In this document: piece after piece, positions 1 to 10,661 of the stretch
How the letters are laid out: every line of letters begins with the position of its first letter
How positions within the stretch are numbered: the stretch's first letter is position 1
NCBI RefSeq assembly: GCF_900091515.1
Contig: NZ_LT607410.1
Span: 3,286,001 to 3,350,000, forward strand
Length of the DNA stretch: 64,000 nucleotides
From: Micromonospora purpureochromogenes
GTDB lineage: Bacteria; Actinomycetota; Actinomycetes; Mycobacteriales; Micromonosporaceae
Direction: 5' to 3'
Notes under the pieces: model-generated
Databases searched by the model: none
Seen by the model: the letters and a program-made list of their open reading frames with translations, nothing else
Told to the model about the DNA's origin: nothing
Made by a program: the position numbers and the translations under genes

Positions 1-1
1 C

Positions 2-457
2 GTCACCTCGACGGTGCACCTGACCAAGCGGCTGCTGCCGGCGATGGTCGAGCGGGGCACCGGTCGGGTGTTGTTCACCTCGTCGATCGCCTCGACCATG
101 CCGGGGGCGTTCCAGGCGGTCTACAACGCCTCGAAGTCGTTCGTGCAGTCCTTCGCCGAGGCGCTGCGCAACGAGTTGAAGGACACCGGAGTCACCGTCA
201 CCTCGCTGATGCCCGGCCCGACCGACACGAAGTTCTTCGAACGCGCCGACATGACGGACACCCGGGTCGGCGCCGGCAGCAAGGACGACCCGGCCACGGT
301 CGCCGCACAGGGCTTCGAGGCGATGATGAAGGGGGAGGAGAAGGTCGTCGCCGGCTCGCTGAAGAACAAGGTGCAGGCGGCCGCGGCCCGGTTCACCCCG
401 GACCGGCTCAAGTCCGAGCAGCACCGGAAGATGGCCGAGCCGGGCTCGGCGGACTGA
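2..457 (+). CDS. Short-chain dehydrogenase/reductase, 5'-truncated by window edge
   Basis: C-terminal part of a classical SDR (NAD(P)-dependent oxidoreductase, Rossmann fold). The reading frame is open from base 2, so the true start and the GxxxGxG cofactor motif lie upstream of the window. Visible are the helix before the active site, the catalytic Ser in FTSSIAS, and the YNASK motif supplying catalytic Tyr and Lys, followed by the MPGPTDT segment typical of the family. The substrate cannot be told. The C-terminal tail is charged and unremarkable. Confidence 0.9.
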   Translation, partial: VTSTVHLTKRLLPAMVERGTGRVLFTSSIASTMPGAFQAVYNASKSFVQSFAEALRNELKDTGVTVTSLMPGPTDTKFFERADMTDTRVGAGSKDDPATVAAQGFEAMMKGEEKVVAGSLKNKVQAAAARFTPDRLKSEQHRKMAEPGSAD

Positions 458-501
458 CGCGCCGCCGCCGCGCGGCCCCCACGCCCGCGGCGCGGTCTGC
501 G

Positions 502-507
502 TACGAT
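502..507 (+). promoter_or_regulatory. -10 box of a leaderless promoter (TACGAT)
   Basis: TACGAT ends 6 nt before the ATG at 514, the spacing seen for leaderless transcripts in actinomycetes. No Shine-Dalgarno sequence precedes that ATG. Confidence 0.5.
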
Positions 508-513
508 CGGCGG

Positions 514-1383
514 ATGCCAGCCGAGGACGCCGACGGCAGCCTGGTCGCCATCAGCGACCTGCACGTCGGGTACGCGGAGAACCGGGCGCTGGTCGAGGCG
601 TTGCGCCCGGCCTCGCCCCGCGACTGGCTGATCGTCGCCGGGGACGTGGGCGACACCGCCGCCGACGTCGAGTGGGCGTTGGGTCTGCTGGCCGAGCGGT
701 TCGACACGGTGGTGTGGGCGCCCGGCAATCACGAGCTGTGGACCCCGCAGGGCGACCCGGTCACCCTGCGGGGCGTGGCCCGCTACCAGCACCTGGTGCG
801 ACGGTGCCGGGAGCTGGGCGTGCTCACCCCGGAGGACCCGTACCCGGTGTGGCGGGGGCCGGGCGGGCCGGTGCTGGTGGCGCCGCTGTTCCTGCTCTAC
901 GACTACAGCTGGCGGCCGGCGGGCTTCGACACCCGCGAGGCCGCCCTGGCCGAGGCGTACCGGACGGGAATCGTCTGCACCGACGAGTTCCTGCTGCACC
1001 CCGACCCGTACCCGAGCCGCCACGAGTGGTGCGCGGCCCGGGTCGCCGAGACCGCCCGCCGCCTCGCCGAGCGGGATCCGGCCCTGCCGACCGTGCTGGT
1101 CAACCACTGGCCGCTGGTGCGGGAACCGACCCGGGTGCTGCGCTACCCGATCTTCGCCCAGTGGTGCGGCACCGAGGTCACCGCCGACTGGCACCGCCGC
1201 TTCGACGCCGCCGCCGTGGTCTACGGGCACCTGCACATCCCCCGGACCACCTGGCACGACGGGGTCCGCTTCGAGGAGGTCTCGGTGGGCTACCCGCGGG
1301 AGTGGCGGCGTCGGGGCGTACCCCCGGGGCAGGTGCGGCGGATCCTGCCGGCGCCGGACGGGGTGCCGCCGACCGCCTGGTGA
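514..1383 (+). CDS. Calcineurin-like metallophosphoesterase
   Basis: 289-aa protein with the full set of binuclear-metal phosphoesterase motifs: SDLH near residue 10, AGDVGD, PGNHE, VNHWP and GHLH near the C terminus. The likely reaction is hydrolysis of a phosphomonoester or diester; the substrate is unknown. There is no signal peptide, so it should be cytoplasmic. ATG at 514 is supported by the -10 box just upstream. It converges on the hemerythrin gene, with a terminator hairpin between them. Confidence 0.9.
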   Translation: MPAEDADGSLVAISDLHVGYAENRALVEALRPASPRDWLIVAGDVGDTAADVEWALGLLAERFDTVVWAPGNHELWTPQGDPVTLRGVARYQHLVRRCRELGVLTPEDPYPVWRGPGGPVLVAPLFLLYDYSWRPAGFDTREAALAEAYRTGIVCTDEFLLHPDPYPSRHEWCAARVAETARRLAERDPALPTVLVNHWPLVREPTRVLRYPIFAQWCGTEVTADWHRRFDAAAVVYGHLHIPRTTWHDGVRFEEVSVGYPREWRRRGVPPGQVRRILPAPDGVPPTAW

Positions 1384-1390
1384 CGCGCGC

Positions 1391-1417
1391 CGGGGCCCGG
1401 CCGACGGCCAGGCCCCG
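1391..1417. terminator. Hairpin between convergent genes
   Basis: CGGGGCC (1391-1397) pairs with GGCCCCG (1411-1417), and GGCC/GGCC pairs again inside. There is no U-tract, as is usual in high-GC actinomycetes. It lies between convergent stop codons at 1383 and 1431. Confidence 0.5.
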
Positions 1418-1430
1418 TGCGGGAAAGCGC

Positions 1431-1931
1431 TCAGGCCGTGACCGCGTCGACGGCCTTCTTGATGGCCTTGGGGGCGGTGGGGGTACGCGGCGCGTCCTTG
1501 CGCATCGCGATCATCCGCTCACCGATCTCCTGGAGCTGGTTGCGGCCGAGGGCCTCGCGCACCTTCGGGAACCACTCCTGCTCCTCCTCCTCGACGTGGT
1601 GCTCGACGTTCTCGATCAGCACCGTGGTCTTGGCGACAAAGCGCTCGTCGGAGGCGTCCATCGCGGCCAGCTCCGCGCAGAGCAGGTCGGCCACGTGGTG
1701 CTCCTCGTACGACTCGAGGATGTCGTCCTCCAGGTCGGGCAGGAGCTTGCGGACCTCCGGGTACATCACCTCGTTCTCCAGATAGGTGTGCACCGTCAGG
1801 GCTTCGAGGATCTGGTTCACCAGTTGCTGGCGCTTGCTGGCCAGGCCCTCCTCGGCCTTCTGGAACTCCTTGAAGAGGCGGCGCATCTCCTTGTGGTCCT
1901 CTTTGAGCAGGACGATGGCATCGGTGGACAC
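1431..1931 (-). CDS. Hemerythrin-like HHE-domain protein
   Basis: 166-aa four-helix-bundle protein with HHE cation-binding motifs: HKEMRRLF, HTYLENEVMYP, EEHH and EHHVEEEEQEWFP, which supply His/Glu/Asp ligands for a di-iron site. Such proteins bind O2 or take part in oxidative or nitrosative stress handling. GTG start at 1931, with AGGAGG seven bases upstream on the minus strand. The C-terminal tail is rich in Lys, Ala and Pro (KDAPRTPTAPKAIKKAVDA). It is monocistronic. Confidence 0.88.
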   Translation of the reverse strand: MSTDAIVLLKEDHKEMRRLFKEFQKAEEGLASKRQQLVNQILEALTVHTYLENEVMYPEVRKLLPDLEDDILESYEEHHVADLLCAELAAMDASDERFVAKTTVLIENVEHHVEEEEQEWFPKVREALGRNQLQEIGERMIAMRKDAPRTPTAPKAIKKAVDAVTA

Positions 1932-1996
1932 CGGCAGACCTCCTTGGTTCGACTGACGTCTGCCCCGGTACCCCGAGGGTGAGCTGCGAAAACGGA

Positions 1997-2025
1997 TGGG
2001 GCCCGGCGTGTTCCGCCGGGCCCCA
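1997..2025 (-). terminator. 12-bp GC-rich terminator hairpin
   Basis: TGGGGCCCGGCG (1997-2008) pairs perfectly with CGCCGGGCCCCA (2014-2025) around a 5-nt loop. It lies 22 bp past the stop codon of the leftward subtilase gene. Confidence 0.7.
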
Positions 2026-2047
2026 CCACTGTCGTGCCGTGCTGCTG

Positions 2048-3532
<1,485 letters not shown>

Positions 3533-3677
3533 ACAGACTCCCAGGGGCTGTTTCCAGCCGGGTGCGCCCCCTGGTGGGGAGCGGCCGGCGGGAAGGGGGC
3601 GGGATGCCCGCTTCCGAACCAACAGCGTAGGAGCGCGGTGTGTCGTTACACACATCCGTTCGGTTGGTCGCTGTCCG

Positions 3678-4547
3678 TCATACGGTGGCGAGGGTGTGCG
3701 GTATCTCGTCCAGCAGCTCCCGGGCGAGGAAGCCGATCCGCCCGAACCGGGGAACCAGCCGCTGGCCGCTGACCGCGTGCGCCCAGGCGGCCCAGCAGGC
3801 GCCCTGCGCCGGCGTCGCCCCGCGGGACAGCAGCCCGGCCAGCAGGCCGGAGCGGACGTCGCCGCTGCCCGAGGTGCCGAGGCCGGCGTCGCCGCTCTCC
3901 TCCCGCCAGCACTCGCCAGCGGGGGTGGCGATGTGGCCGTAGAGGGAGACCACCGCGTCGTACCGGCGGGCCAGCTCGCGCGCCTCGGCGTCCAGGTCGG
4001 CGCCGGGCTCGCGGCCCAGCAGGTGTCGCGCCTCGGTCACGTTCGGGGTGAGCACCACCGGCCGGCCCGCGCCGACCAGCAGGTCCGGCTGGTGGCTGAG
4101 CGCGCCGAGCGCGTACGCGTCCAGCACCAGCGGCGTCTCCGGCGCGGCGGCGTCCAGGACCAGGCGCAGCAGCGCCCGGGTCTCGTCGATGTCGTTGAGG
4201 CCGGGACCGACCGCCACCACGTCGGCCTGCCCGACCAGCTCGCCGAGCCGGTCGCCCGGATCGCCGGCGACCGCCCCGTCCCCCGTCTCCGGCAGGCCGA
4301 TCACCAGCGCCTCCGGCACCTGGATGCTCAGCGCGGCGGCCGTCGACTCGGCGGCGGCCAGTTGGAGCACCCCGGCGCCGGCGCGCAGCGCGGCCACGCC
4401 GGCCAGCAGCACCGCGCCGGGGGTGAAGCGGGAACCCCCGACCACCAGCACGGTGCCCCGGTGCTCCTTGCCGCCGGTGGGCACCGGCAGCGCCCAGTCG
4501 CGCAGCAGGGCCGGGGTGATCACCCGCGTTTCAGACCGGTTCGGCAT
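3678..4547 (-). CDS. nnrD: ADP-dependent NAD(P)H-hydrate dehydratase (YjeF C-terminal/ribokinase-like)
   Basis: 289-aa carbohydrate-kinase-fold enzyme that repairs hydrated NADH/NADPH using ADP. Visible are the N-terminal KEHRGTVLVVGGS segment, the PGAVLLAGVAALRAGAG segment, and the GTSGSGDVRSG loop corresponding to the catalytic GSGD motif (canonical form GGSGDVLAG). Only the dehydratase domain is present; the epimerase (NnrE) domain often fused to it is absent. Its start overlaps the end of the upstream histidine phosphatase gene by 17 nt, so the two are co-transcribed and probably translationally coupled. Confidence 0.85.
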   Translation of the reverse strand: MPNRSETRVITPALLRDWALPVPTGGKEHRGTVLVVGGSRFTPGAVLLAGVAALRAGAGVLQLAAAESTAAALSIQVPEALVIGLPETGDGAVAGDPGDRLGELVGQADVVAVGPGLNDIDETRALLRLVLDAAAPETPLVLDAYALGALSHQPDLLVGAGRPVVLTPNVTEARHLLGREPGADLDAEARELARRYDAVVSLYGHIATPAGECWREESGDAGLGTSGSGDVRSGLLAGLLSRGATPAQGACWAAWAHAVSGQRLVPRFGRIGFLARELLDEIPHTLATV

Positions 4548-5262
4548 GGACCTCGTCCTCCCTGGTCGGTCGGGCGCCCTGCCGGCGCAGGTGCGTCACG
4601 TCGTTGAAGGTGTCCAGGACGAGGCGGCCCTCGGGGTCGGCCGACCAGCCGGTCACCGAACAGTTGGCGATCACGTGCTCCCGGGTGAGCGCCATCAGCT
4701 CCGCCTCGGTCAGCCCGTCCACCAGGTAGCGGAGCATGAAGACCAGCGCGTCGTGGCCGAACAGCAGCACCCGCTGTCCCTCGTGGTCCCGACGCAGGTC
4801 GCCCAGCAGGGCCCGCAGCCGCAGCGCCAGGTCGGTCCAGGACTCGCCGCCCGGTGGGCGGTAGTAGAACTTGCCGAGCCGGCGGCGGCGGGCGGCCTCC
4901 TCGGGGAAGCGGCGCTGCACGCCGTGCCCGGTCAGGCCGTCGAGGATGCCCAGTTCCCGGTCGCGCAGCCGTTCGTCCCGGCTGGCCGGGATGCCGGTGC
5001 CGGCCAGCGCCAGCTCGGCCGTGCGCACCGCCCGCAGGTACGGCGAGACCACCGCCACGTCGGGGCGGCGTTCGGCCGGCAGGCCGGCGAGCCAGCGGGC
5101 GGTGGCCCGGGCCTGCTCCTCGCCGGTGTCCGACAGCGGCACGTCCGCGTCCCGGTGGGTCAGGTCGATCAGCTCGGCGCCGGACGTCTCCGCGGCCGTC
5201 GCGGCGACGTTCGCCGTGCTCTCGCCGTGCCGGACGATCCAGAGGGCTGCCAGTTCCGCCAT
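4531..5262 (-). CDS. Histidine phosphatase family protein (phosphoglycerate mutase-like)
   Basis: 243-aa enzyme with the RHGES phosphohistidine motif at about residue 10, the downstream acidic RDRELG segment and the second catalytic His in LFGHD. Start chosen at the ATG at 5262 because RHGES then falls where the family has it; the frame is open to 5703 but those residues look random. Substrate not predictable (phosphoglycerate, sugar phosphate or phosphoprotein). First gene of a two-gene unit with nnrD. Confidence 0.87.
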   Translation of the reverse strand: MAELAALWIVRHGESTANVAATAAETSGAELIDLTHRDADVPLSDTGEEQARATARWLAGLPAERRPDVAVVSPYLRAVRTAELALAGTGIPASRDERLRDRELGILDGLTGHGVQRRFPEEAARRRRLGKFYYRPPGGESWTDLALRLRALLGDLRRDHEGQRVLLFGHDALVFMLRYLVDGLTEAELMALTREHVIANCSVTGWSADPEGRLVLDTFNDVTHLRRQGARPTREDEVHAEPV

Positions 5263-5400
5263 GCGGCCACCCGTACCCGAGGGGGCCGCCGGGTAACCGT
5301 TCGGCTCGGCCGGCAGCCCCGACCCCGCGCCCCGGGCGTGAACGGGCCGAGGCCGGGTAAGCGCTGGCCCGTTCGGAAGCCGAGACAGGGGAGGTACGCC

Positions 5401-5640
5401 GTGGCGACCGCGGTCAAGGAACAGAAGAGCCCGGTACGGGACAAGAACTACGACCTGATCCACGTCCTGCAGATGTCGCTGGACAACATCTACCGGATGG
5501 ACACCTACATCTCGGACGCGGAGCAGCGGGGCGATTCGGAACTGGTCACCTGGTTCAGCAAGATTCAGGAGAACAACCGCAAGGCGGGTGACCAGGCCAA
5601 GCAGATGCTCATGCAGCGCTTGCAGCAGGAAGGGCGCTGA
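5401..5640 (+). CDS. Small conserved helical protein, unknown function
   Basis: 79-aa protein starting at a GTG, with AGGGGAGG six bases upstream (5388-5395), a near-perfect ribosome binding site. It is charged and predicted to be mostly helical (LIHVLQMSLDNIYRMDTYISDAEQRG, then a Lys/Gln-rich tail), with no membrane segment. It is soluble and likely cytoplasmic. I recognise no catalytic motif; the helical amphipathic pattern loosely recalls ferritin-like or stress-associated small proteins, but I would not assign that. Confidence 0.75.
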   Translation: MATAVKEQKSPVRDKNYDLIHVLQMSLDNIYRMDTYISDAEQRGDSELVTWFSKIQENNRKAGDQAKQMLMQRLQQEGR

Positions 5641-5648
5641 CACCCGCG

Positions 5649-5694
5649 CTGCCGGGGCCGGACGCAGCAGGCTCGCCGCGTCCGGCCCTGGCAG
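5649..5694. terminator. Strong bidirectional hairpin
   Basis: A 17-bp stem: CTGCC with GGCAG at the base, one G-T pair, then GGGCCGGACGC (5655-5665) with GCGTCCGGCCC (5678-5688). It sits between convergent genes ending at 5640 and 5704. Confidence 0.75.
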
Positions 5695-5703
5695 CCGTGC
5701 CAC

Positions 5704-7953
5704 TCAGGGGACCTGGACGGCGTAGATGCCCCGGCCGAAGGTCCCCGCCACCAGGCGGTGGTTGGTGCCGTCGTACTCGATGTCGTCGACCGGGACCAAC
5801 GGCAGGCCCCGGCCCTGGCGCAGCCAGACCCCGCCGCCGGTCGGGCTGACGAACACGCCCTGGTCGGTGCCGACGTAGAGGGTCAGCCCCCTGCCGATGG
5901 CCAGGTCGTTGACCGGCGCCTCGGGCAGGGTGCCGCTGAGGTCGTGGAAGTGCCGGCCCCCGTCGCGCGAGCCGAGCACGTACGGCCGGTGGGAGCCCGA
6001 CCGGTACGCGGACAGCGTCACGTACACCCGGTCGGCCCGCCGTGGGTCGACCACGACGCGGGTGACCCACGGCTGCCCGGAGAGCAGCAGCTGCCAGGAG
6101 CCGCCCAGGTCCCGGGTCACCCAGACCCGCCCGTCGTCGGTGCCGACGTAGACGGTCCGGCCGTCCCCGGCCGGGGCGACCGTGGTGATGGTGCCGTAGT
6201 TGGTGTAGATCGGGTCGCGCCCCGGTCCGCCGGTCAGATCGCCGCTGATCGCCGTCCAGGTCCGGCCGCCGTCGGTCGACCGGTTGAGCACGTTGGCGCC
6301 GTAGTACATCACCGCCGGGTCGCGCGGGTCGAAGACCACCGGGGTGAACCAGTTGCGCCGGGCGGCGGTGACCCGGTTGCCGAAGTACGTCATCGTCTCG
6401 CCGCCGTCGGTCGACCAGAAGCAGTTGCCGTACTGGTAACAGGCGTAGACGTTCTCCTTGTCGGTCGGGTTGATCAGGTTCTCCTCGCCGTCCCCGCCGA
6501 GGTACTCGTTGAAGGCCGGGCCGCCCCACGAGCGCAGCGAGCCGTTGTCCTGGGCGCCGCCGGAGATCCGGCTGACGTCCTGCGGCGTGATCGCCACACT
6601 GTAGAACTGGGTGTACGGCTCGTGGGTGGCCTTCACCCAGCCGCCGTCCCCGTCGGCGTCCGAGCGGTACGTCCCACCGTCGTTGCCGAGGTAGACCCGC
6701 TGCGGATGACGCCGGTCCCAGATCATCGCGTGGTGGTCGACGTGGGTGGAACTGCTGTCCGCCGTCCAGGTCCGCCCACCGCCCTTGGTGGTCAGCAGCG
6801 GCACGCCCGCGACGTGTACGTGCTGCGGCTCGTCCGGGTCGACCCAGACCTTGCCGAACCACCAGCCGAAGGTGGACTGCGAGGTCGTCAGCTCCGGGGT
6901 GTCCGGCAGCCGGGTCCAGGCGTCGCCGCCGTCGCTGCTGCCGTAGAAGCCGGCGAACGGGCCGGCGGTGGAGTTGACGATCGCGTAGAGCCGGTCCGGG
7001 TCCGAGACGGACTGGCCCAGGCCGATCCGGCCCACCTCCGGCCCGGCGGCCGGCAGCCCACCCGCCAGGCGGGCCCAGGTCGCTCCGCCGTCGACGGAGC
7101 GGTAGACCCCTGAGCCGACACCGCCGTAGGTGCGCAGGTCGGGGGTGCGGCGGTGGTCCCAGAGCACGGCGTAGAGCCGGTCGGCGTCGCGCGGGTCGAT
7201 CAGCACCTCGGTCGCGCCGGTGAACTCGTTGGCCCCGGCGAGGATCCGCTGCCAGGTCGCACCGCCGTCGGTGGAGCGGTAGACACCCCGGTCACCGCCG
7301 CCGTTGTACAGCGATCCGGCGGCGGCCACGAAGATCCGCTTCGGGTCGGCCGGGTCGACGGTGATCGCGCCGATCGCGCCCGAGTCACGCAGGCCCAGCG
7401 ACCGCCAGTTCCGGCCGCCGTCGCGGGAGGCGTACAGGCCGGTGCCCTCGTAGGTGACGCTGCCACCACCGGGATTGACCTCGCCGGTGCCGGCGTACAG
7501 GGTGCCGTCCGGGCCGGTCGCCACCGCGCCCATCGCCTGGGTCCAGCCGTCCGGCCACGCCGGCTCGAAGCGGTTGCCGGCGTCCCGGCTCACCCAGACC
7601 CCGCCGCTGGCCGCGGCCGCGTAGACGGTGTCGGGGTGGTGCGGGTCCAGCGCGAGCGAGGTGATCCGGCCGCCGATGTTGGTCGGCCCGACCGAGGTCC
7701 AGCGTCCGCCGACCGCGGGCAGCCGCGCCCCGGCCTTCGCCGCCGTGTCGTAGGCGTGCCGGGGCAGCGTCTCGCCGCGCACGGTCTTCTGCAGGTACCG
7801 GTACTCGGCGGGGGCGGAGGGCCCGCGCACCGGCCGGTACTCGTCCTCGGGGCGCGGAGGTGAGGCGCCGGCGCCGGTGGGGGAGAGGGCCACGGTGCCG
7901 CCGGAGAGCAGCGTCGCGGCCAGGATCAGGGAGAGAGTACGTCGTCGTGCCAC
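5704..7953 (-). CDS. Secreted Asp-box beta-propeller protein (sialidase/GH74-like fold)
   Basis: 749-aa exported protein. GTG start at 7953, with AAGGGA upstream and a signal peptide of about 31 residues. At least nine Asp-box turns (S/T-x-D-x-G-x-x-W/F) recur, for example SRDGGRNW, STDGGATW, SVDGGATW, SSDGGDAW, STDGGRTW and SRDGGRHF, the hallmark of sialidase/Vps10/GH74-type propellers. A glycosidase active site cannot be assigned from motifs alone, so it may be an enzyme or a binding scaffold. It is divergent from the secreted S15 peptidase gene. Confidence 0.85.
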   Translation of the reverse strand: MARRRTLSLILAATLLSGGTVALSPTGAGASPPRPEDEYRPVRGPSAPAEYRYLQKTVRGETLPRHAYDTAAKAGARLPAVGGRWTSVGPTNIGGRITSLALDPHHPDTVYAAAASGGVWVSRDAGNRFEPAWPDGWTQAMGAVATGPDGTLYAGTGEVNPGGGSVTYEGTGLYASRDGGRNWRSLGLRDSGAIGAITVDPADPKRIFVAAAGSLYNGGGDRGVYRSTDGGATWQRILAGANEFTGATEVLIDPRDADRLYAVLWDHRRTPDLRTYGGVGSGVYRSVDGGATWARLAGGLPAAGPEVGRIGLGQSVSDPDRLYAIVNSTAGPFAGFYGSSDGGDAWTRLPDTPELTTSQSTFGWWFGKVWVDPDEPQHVHVAGVPLLTTKGGGRTWTADSSSTHVDHHAMIWDRRHPQRVYLGNDGGTYRSDADGDGGWVKATHEPYTQFYSVAITPQDVSRISGGAQDNGSLRSWGGPAFNEYLGGDGEENLINPTDKENVYACYQYGNCFWSTDGGETMTYFGNRVTAARRNWFTPVVFDPRDPAVMYYGANVLNRSTDGGRTWTAISGDLTGGPGRDPIYTNYGTITTVAPAGDGRTVYVGTDDGRVWVTRDLGGSWQLLLSGQPWVTRVVVDPRRADRVYVTLSAYRSGSHRPYVLGSRDGGRHFHDLSGTLPEAPVNDLAIGRGLTLYVGTDQGVFVSPTGGGVWLRQGRGLPLVPVDDIEYDGTNHRLVAGTFGRGIYAVQVP

Positions 7954-8132
7954 GGAGGTCCCTTCGCCGGTGGAGGGAGGGTCGACGGTCCCGCCGAACG
8001 TTACGAAGACGAATGTCGATGGTCAACCCTCCGGCGTCGCCGAAAGTGACCGGGTCGACACTGGACACTAGGCAGCAGGCATATCGATGGGGTGGAATGG
8101 CCTGACCTGCCGTACCCGTCGGAAGGATCACG

Positions 8133-10094
8133 ATGACGCCTGCCCGGACCCGGGCGCTGGCCGCCGCCACCCTCACGGCGCTGCTGCTCACGGCCGCCCC
8201 CGCCGCCCCCACCCACGCCGCGCCCGGCCGGTCGGCCGCTCCGCCGCACATCGCCGGCGACCGCACGGTGCCGGTCTACTCCTACGCCGACGCCGTCCGG
8301 GAGAGCGTCCAGGTCGAGACACCGACCGACGCCGACGGCGACGGCGTGCGGGACCGGGTCATGGTCGACCTGGTCCGGCCCCGGGAGGCGGCGCAGGCCG
8401 GCGTCCGGGTGCCGGTCATCATGGACGCCTCGCCGTACTACCACTGCTGCGGTCGGGGCAACGAGAGCGAACGCAAGACGTACGACGCGAACGGCGTGAT
8501 CGCCAAGGCCCCGCTCTTCTACGACAACTGGTTCGTCCCCCGCGGGTACGCCTTCGCCGCGGTCGACCTCAGCGGCACCGCCCGCGCCACCGGTTGCGAG
8601 GACGTCGGCGGCCGGGCCGAGGTGGCCGGGGCGAAGGCGGTGGTGGACTGGCTGAACGGCCGGGCGCGCGGCTTCACGCTGGACGGCGAGCCGGTCACCG
8701 CGTCATGGAGCACCGGCCGGGTCGGCATGATCGGCAAGTCGTGGGACGGCTCGGTCGCCAACGGCGTGGCGGCCACCGGCGTCCGGGGCCTGGAGACCAT
8801 CGTGCCGATCTCCGCGATCTCCAGCTGGTACGACTACCAGCGTTACCGGGGCCTGCTGCGGGCATCGGACTACCCCGCCTACCTGCACCAGGTGGTCAAC
8901 GGTCGGCCCGCCGAAGCGTGCGCCGCCATGCTCGCCCGGCTGCGCGCGGACAGCGCGGAGGACACCGGCGACTACAACGCCTACTGGGCCGAGCGGGACT
9001 ACCGCCGCTCGGCCGACCAGGTCCGGGCGAGCGTGCTGGTCGCGCACGGCGTCAACGACCTGAACGTCACCACCGGCCAGTTCGCCCGCTGGTGGGACGC
9101 GCTCGCCGACCGGCAGGTGCCCCGCAAGCTCTGGCTCTACCAGGCCGGGCACGAGGATCCGTTCGACGTCCGCCGGGCCGAGTGGGTGGCCACCCTGCAC
9201 CGCTGGTTCGACTACTGGCTGCAGGGCCTGCCCAACGGGGTCATGCGGGAGCCCAGGGCCACCCTGGAGACCGTCCCCGGGGTGTGGACCGAGCAGCGGG
9301 ACTGGCCGGCCCCGGGTACCCGCAACGTTCCGGTGGCCCTGGGTGCCGGCGACGGCACGACCGGCACGCTCGGCGGTCCTGGCGCCCGTCCGGGCGTGGT
9401 GCGGGCGTACACCGACGAGTCGCTGACCGAGCCGCAGGTGGTCACCGAGCCGACGACCGCTCGCGCCGGACGGCTGGTGTTCCTCTCCGGCGCGCTGACC
9501 GCGCCGCTGCGGATCTCCGGGACGCCGTCGGTGCGCCTGCGGATCAGGGTCGACCGGCCGACCACCGCGCTGAGCGCGCGACTCGTCGACTACGGCACCG
9601 CGGAACGGATCCAGTACCGCAGCTCGGAGGGGGTCCGGACGCTGGCCACCGAGTCGTGCTGGGGGGAGTCGACCGCGGCCGACGACGCCTGCTACCGGGA
9701 CACGGCCGAGATCACCGCGGTCACCGACCACGGCGTCCTCACCCGCGGCTGGCTCGACGCGGCGCACCACCGGTCCCTGCGGTTCACCAGCCCGCTGCGC
9801 CCGGACCGCTGGTACACGGTCACCCTGCAGCTCAACGCGTACGACGCGGTGCTGCCGACCGGCCACGTGCTCGGTCTCGTCCTCGCCCAGAGCGACCCCG
9901 GCTTCACCGAGACCGACGACCGGGACGCCACCGTTTCGGTGGACCTCGGGCGCAGCACGCTGACCCTGCCCGTCACCGGCCGCGCCACCCTGCCGTCGGT
10001 CCCGGTCGCGCCGGACGTGGTCACCGCTCCCGCCGCCCCGTCGGCCGGCCGCGCCGCCCCGCCCGACAACCGTCAGCTCCCGGACCGCTCCTGA
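8133..10094 (+). CDS. Secreted Xaa-Pro dipeptidyl-peptidase / CocE-NonD hydrolase (S15)
   Basis: 653-aa exported alpha/beta hydrolase. Signal peptide of about 30 residues, then an S15/CocE catalytic domain with nucleophile Ser203 in GKSWDGS, probable Asp in GVNDLN and His in GHEDPF. The C-terminal 200 residues form the jelly-roll domain usual in X-Pro dipeptidyl-peptidases (PF08530-type). Likely removes Xaa-Pro dipeptides outside the cell; esterase activity of the CocE kind is the alternative. Followed by its own terminator. Confidence 0.88.
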   Translation: MTPARTRALAAATLTALLLTAAPAAPTHAAPGRSAAPPHIAGDRTVPVYSYADAVRESVQVETPTDADGDGVRDRVMVDLVRPREAAQAGVRVPVIMDASPYYHCCGRGNESERKTYDANGVIAKAPLFYDNWFVPRGYAFAAVDLSGTARATGCEDVGGRAEVAGAKAVVDWLNGRARGFTLDGEPVTASWSTGRVGMIGKSWDGSVANGVAATGVRGLETIVPISAISSWYDYQRYRGLLRASDYPAYLHQVVNGRPAEACAAMLARLRADSAEDTGDYNAYWAERDYRRSADQVRASVLVAHGVNDLNVTTGQFARWWDALADRQVPRKLWLYQAGHEDPFDVRRAEWVATLHRWFDYWLQGLPNGVMREPRATLETVPGVWTEQRDWPAPGTRNVPVALGAGDGTTGTLGGPGARPGVVRAYTDESLTEPQVVTEPTTARAGRLVFLSGALTAPLRISGTPSVRLRIRVDRPTTALSARLVDYGTAERIQYRSSEGVRTLATESCWGESTAADDACYRDTAEITAVTDHGVLTRGWLDAAHHRSLRFTSPLRPDRWYTVTLQLNAYDAVLPTGHVLGLVLAQSDPGFTETDDRDATVSVDLGRSTLTLPVTGRATLPSVPVAPDVVTAPAAPSAGRAAPPDNRQLPDRS

Positions 10095-10108
10095 CGGCGG
10101 CTGTCTAC

Positions 10109-10144
10109 CGGCCCGCCGCCGCCTTGCGGGGCAGCGGCGGGCCG
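10109..10144 (+). terminator. 11-bp hairpin after the S15 peptidase gene
   Basis: CGGCCCGCCGC (10109-10119) pairs perfectly with GCGGCGGGCCG (10134-10144). Confidence 0.6.
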
Positions 10145-10197
10145 ATCGACCGGGAAGGATGCCTTTCGGTCGACCACCACCGGAAGGGTGACGCCGG

Positions 10198-10524
10198 ATG
10201 ACAGTGCTCAAGGGTCTGGGCGAGGCGCTGGTGCTCTTCGTGATCGCGGTGGCGGTCGCCGCGGTCGGGGTGGGGATCTGGGTGGCCGTCAGCGGTGGGG
10301 ACTTCCGCCACCGGCTGGGCATCGCGCTGGTGGTGGTCGGCGTCCTGCTGGCCGTCACCGGAGACCTCACCCTGAGCCGGATCGGCATGCTGGGCGCCCG
10401 GTCGACGTTCGGGCTGGCGCCGGAGCGGGAGGACGCCGGCGGTGGGCGGGTGCTCACCGGCATCGGCATCGCTCTGTTCGTCTCCGTTCCGCTCGTCGTG
10501 GCGGGCATCCTGCTGATCGTCTGA
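10198..10524 (+). CDS. Small integral membrane protein, unknown function
   Basis: 108-aa protein with three hydrophobic segments (about residues 8-30, 38-56 and 85-107) separated by a short charged loop (ERED). ATG at 10198 with GGAAGGGTG upstream. No family recognised. It stands alone between two terminator- or promoter-bounded genes. Confidence 0.75.
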   Translation: MTVLKGLGEALVLFVIAVAVAAVGVGIWVAVSGGDFRHRLGIALVVVGVLLAVTGDLTLSRIGMLGARSTFGLAPEREDAGGGRVLTGIGIALFVSVPLVVAGILLIV

Positions 10525-10661
10525 CCGCTAAGGCAGCCTGGCGGTGGACACGGTCATGGCGCCGGCACCACCGGCCCGACGCGGCGGTCCGCGACTGGCG
10601 GGGACGCCCGGCTGGGGCCGCCGGTCACGGCGGAGGCCCGGCGAGCCGCTACCCTGCGCTG